Positions 62,897-64,000 of a stretch of DNA of 64,000 nt are shown in pieces; positions within the stretch are counted from its first letter, which is position 1, and each line of letters begins with the position of its first letter. Made by a program: the position numbers and the translations under genes. Origin of the DNA: Maribellus luteus (lineage in GTDB: Bacteria > Bacteroidota > Bacteroidia > Bacteroidales > Prolixibacteraceae); the NCBI RefSeq assembly GCF_003576475.1, contig NZ_QWGR01000008.1:82100-146099 (forward strand), written 5' to 3'. The notes under the pieces are model-generated. The model saw nothing but the letters and a program-made list of their open reading frames with translations. It was not told the origin of the DNA and searched no databases.

Positions 62897-63949
62897 TTAT
62901 TTCTGTTTTTGTGGTATGTTCAAAGTTACGGTAAATTCGTTGTTGTTGTCCTCGATCCTTAACAAATGCGGGTTTCCGTAAATCACCTGCAGCCGGTCGC
63001 GAATGTTGCGCAAACCAATGCCCTCCCCTTTTTTACTCACCACATTTTTATCGTAGGAATTGCTGATAACAATTTCGAGCATGTTTCCGTTGAGGCGACA
63101 GTGAGTAATCACATCGATGGTTTCAGTGGCTTCGTAAACCCCATATTTTATGGCATTTTCGTACAAAGGCTGAAGAATCATGTTCGGAATCTCGGCTTTC
63201 ATACAATCCTCTTCGATGGCAAAAACCGGGTTCAGTTTTTTCCCGAAGCGTACTTTTTCGATGCTGAGATACAACTTATTATTTTCGAGCTCGCGCATAA
63301 CAGTTACCTTCTCATCCTGGTCGTGTTTGAGCGAATAGCGCATCAGTTGCGACAGGTTGATCACCATTTCCTGTGCCCTTGCGGGATCGGTCATGGTAAG
63401 TGACGAGATACTGTTTAAACTGTTGAACAAAAAATGTGGGTTTATCTGCGATTTTAAAGCATGCAATTCAGCCTCTTTTACAAGCGCCTTCAGGTGTGTT
63501 TCGTTCTTCGATTTTTCTTTGAAGGCATAGTAGTAATTTACGGCATAGAAAAAAACCACAAAGCCAATATACATGATATATCCGGCCACCGTGCGACCTA
63601 AAACGGTTTGATCGAGCCACTGCCGCGCATTGGGATGAAAGGCTTTTACAAACACAACCCCAATGTACATCCAGATAAAAACGATAATAGTGGCTGCGAT
63701 CAGATGCGCCAGAATAACCCGCAGAATGCTGTTGTCTTCGAGTGTACTGAACTTGATCACGTACCAGATAGCCGCTCCAATCAGGGCATAAAGAATAAGA
63801 AATGTAAAGGTTTCAACAACAGAGTTGCCGAGCGGAACTCCGTTTACCAATGTGGCAATCAGCACCAGAACCGTAGAAACAAGTATCCAGAACAGTCCGT
63901 AAGCGATGGTGAGCTTTGGATTGGATATAAACGGATGGCGGATGTCCAT
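62897..63949 (-). CDS. LytS/YehU-type sensor histidine kinase
   Basis: A 350-residue kinase. Four hydrophobic segments in residues 15-140 form the membrane part. The His_kinase box INPHFLFNSLNSISSLTM (His about 173) and the LytS-type ATP-binding region (PNMILQPLYENAIKYGV, EGIGLRNIRDRLQVIYG) follow. It has no separate sensor domain beyond the membrane segments. Partner of the response regulator encoded directly downstream. Confidence 0.94.
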   Translation of the reverse strand: MDIRHPFISNPKLTIAYGLFWILVSTVLVLIATLVNGVPLGNSVVETFTFLILYALIGAAIWYVIKFSTLEDNSILRVILAHLIAATIIVFIWMYIGVVFVKAFHPNARQWLDQTVLGRTVAGYIMYIGFVVFFYAVNYYYAFKEKSKNETHLKALVKEAELHALKSQINPHFLFNSLNSISSLTMTDPARAQEMVINLSQLMRYSLKHDQDEKVTVMRELENNKLYLSIEKVRFGKKLNPVFAIEEDCMKAEIPNMILQPLYENAIKYGVYEATETIDVITHCRLNGNMLEIVISNSYDKNVVSKKGEGIGLRNIRDRLQVIYGNPHLLRIEDNNNEFTVTLNIPQKQK

Positions 63950-64000
63950 TTTACATGTATTTTACTTCCACTCCCCCAAACGCGGCAAATCCTTTTATGA

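Overview
The window looks like a chromosomal segment of an anaerobic or facultatively anaerobic marine/sediment Bacteroidetes (order Marinilabiliales, perhaps Prolixibacteraceae-like; taxon inferred from gene content only). Supporting signs are promoters of the Bacteroidetes type (TTTG, about 19 bp, TAnnTTTG), absence of Shine-Dalgarno sequences, SusC/FecA-style TonB-dependent receptors, a GH29 fucosidase lipoprotein, LytTR/LytS signalling, BlaI/BlaR1 pairs and many SPII lipoproteins. No tRNA, rRNA, CRISPR array, integrase or complete insertion sequence was seen.

Layout. 1-210 is a 42-bp tandem repeat. 479-2904 holds a SulP transporter and a DUF5715-like peptidase. 3215-11716 is an [FeFe]-hydrogenase maturation region: hydE (minus), a TonB-C/MORN protein, a structured leader followed by a TM1266-type regulator and hydG, a GxxExxY pseudogene, aspA, two small secreted Cys/Lys-rich proteins, and hydF. 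The structural hydrogenase is not here. 12649-20173 is mostly housekeeping (rpsO, pnp, deoxynucleoside kinase, an abundant-looking TPR/OmpA-like lipoprotein, an M20 dipeptidase). 20238-21986 is a GH29 fucosidase.

22480-29684 is the most striking locus: a tightly packed six-gene minus-strand operon encoding a cytochrome b-like membrane protein, a membrane-anchored ferredoxin/FAD oxidoreductase, a 20-heme cytochrome, a 13-heme cytochrome, an outer-membrane beta-barrel and an OB-fold lipoprotein. Read together, it resembles an electron conduit from NAD(P)H/quinone at the inner membrane through the periplasm to the outer membrane.

30024-32335 holds an M23 peptidase and a YitT protein. 32512-35974 is a small sulfur/cysteine locus: a cupin, an AraC/ExsA-type regulator, and two transcription units with near-identical promoter boxes and near-identical N-terminal peptides (a small membrane protein and a cysteine dioxygenase), followed by a DsrE protein. 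36351-48394 carries leuS, gdhA, two TonB-dependent receptors, an AlkA-like glycosylase and a cyclophilin lipoprotein. 49088-53292 carries a TPR protein plus a BlaI/BlaR1 pair in which BlaR1 is fused to ExbD-like domains.

53293-58510 is an accessory region: repeat-rich noncoding DNA, then AT-rich orphan secreted proteins and lipoproteins separated by hairpin-containing linkers, and an NTF2-like protein. 58515-63949 has a large sortilin/BNR-propeller exoprotein and a LytS/LytTR two-component pair. All calls come from reading the sequence and family knowledge; no database search was run.
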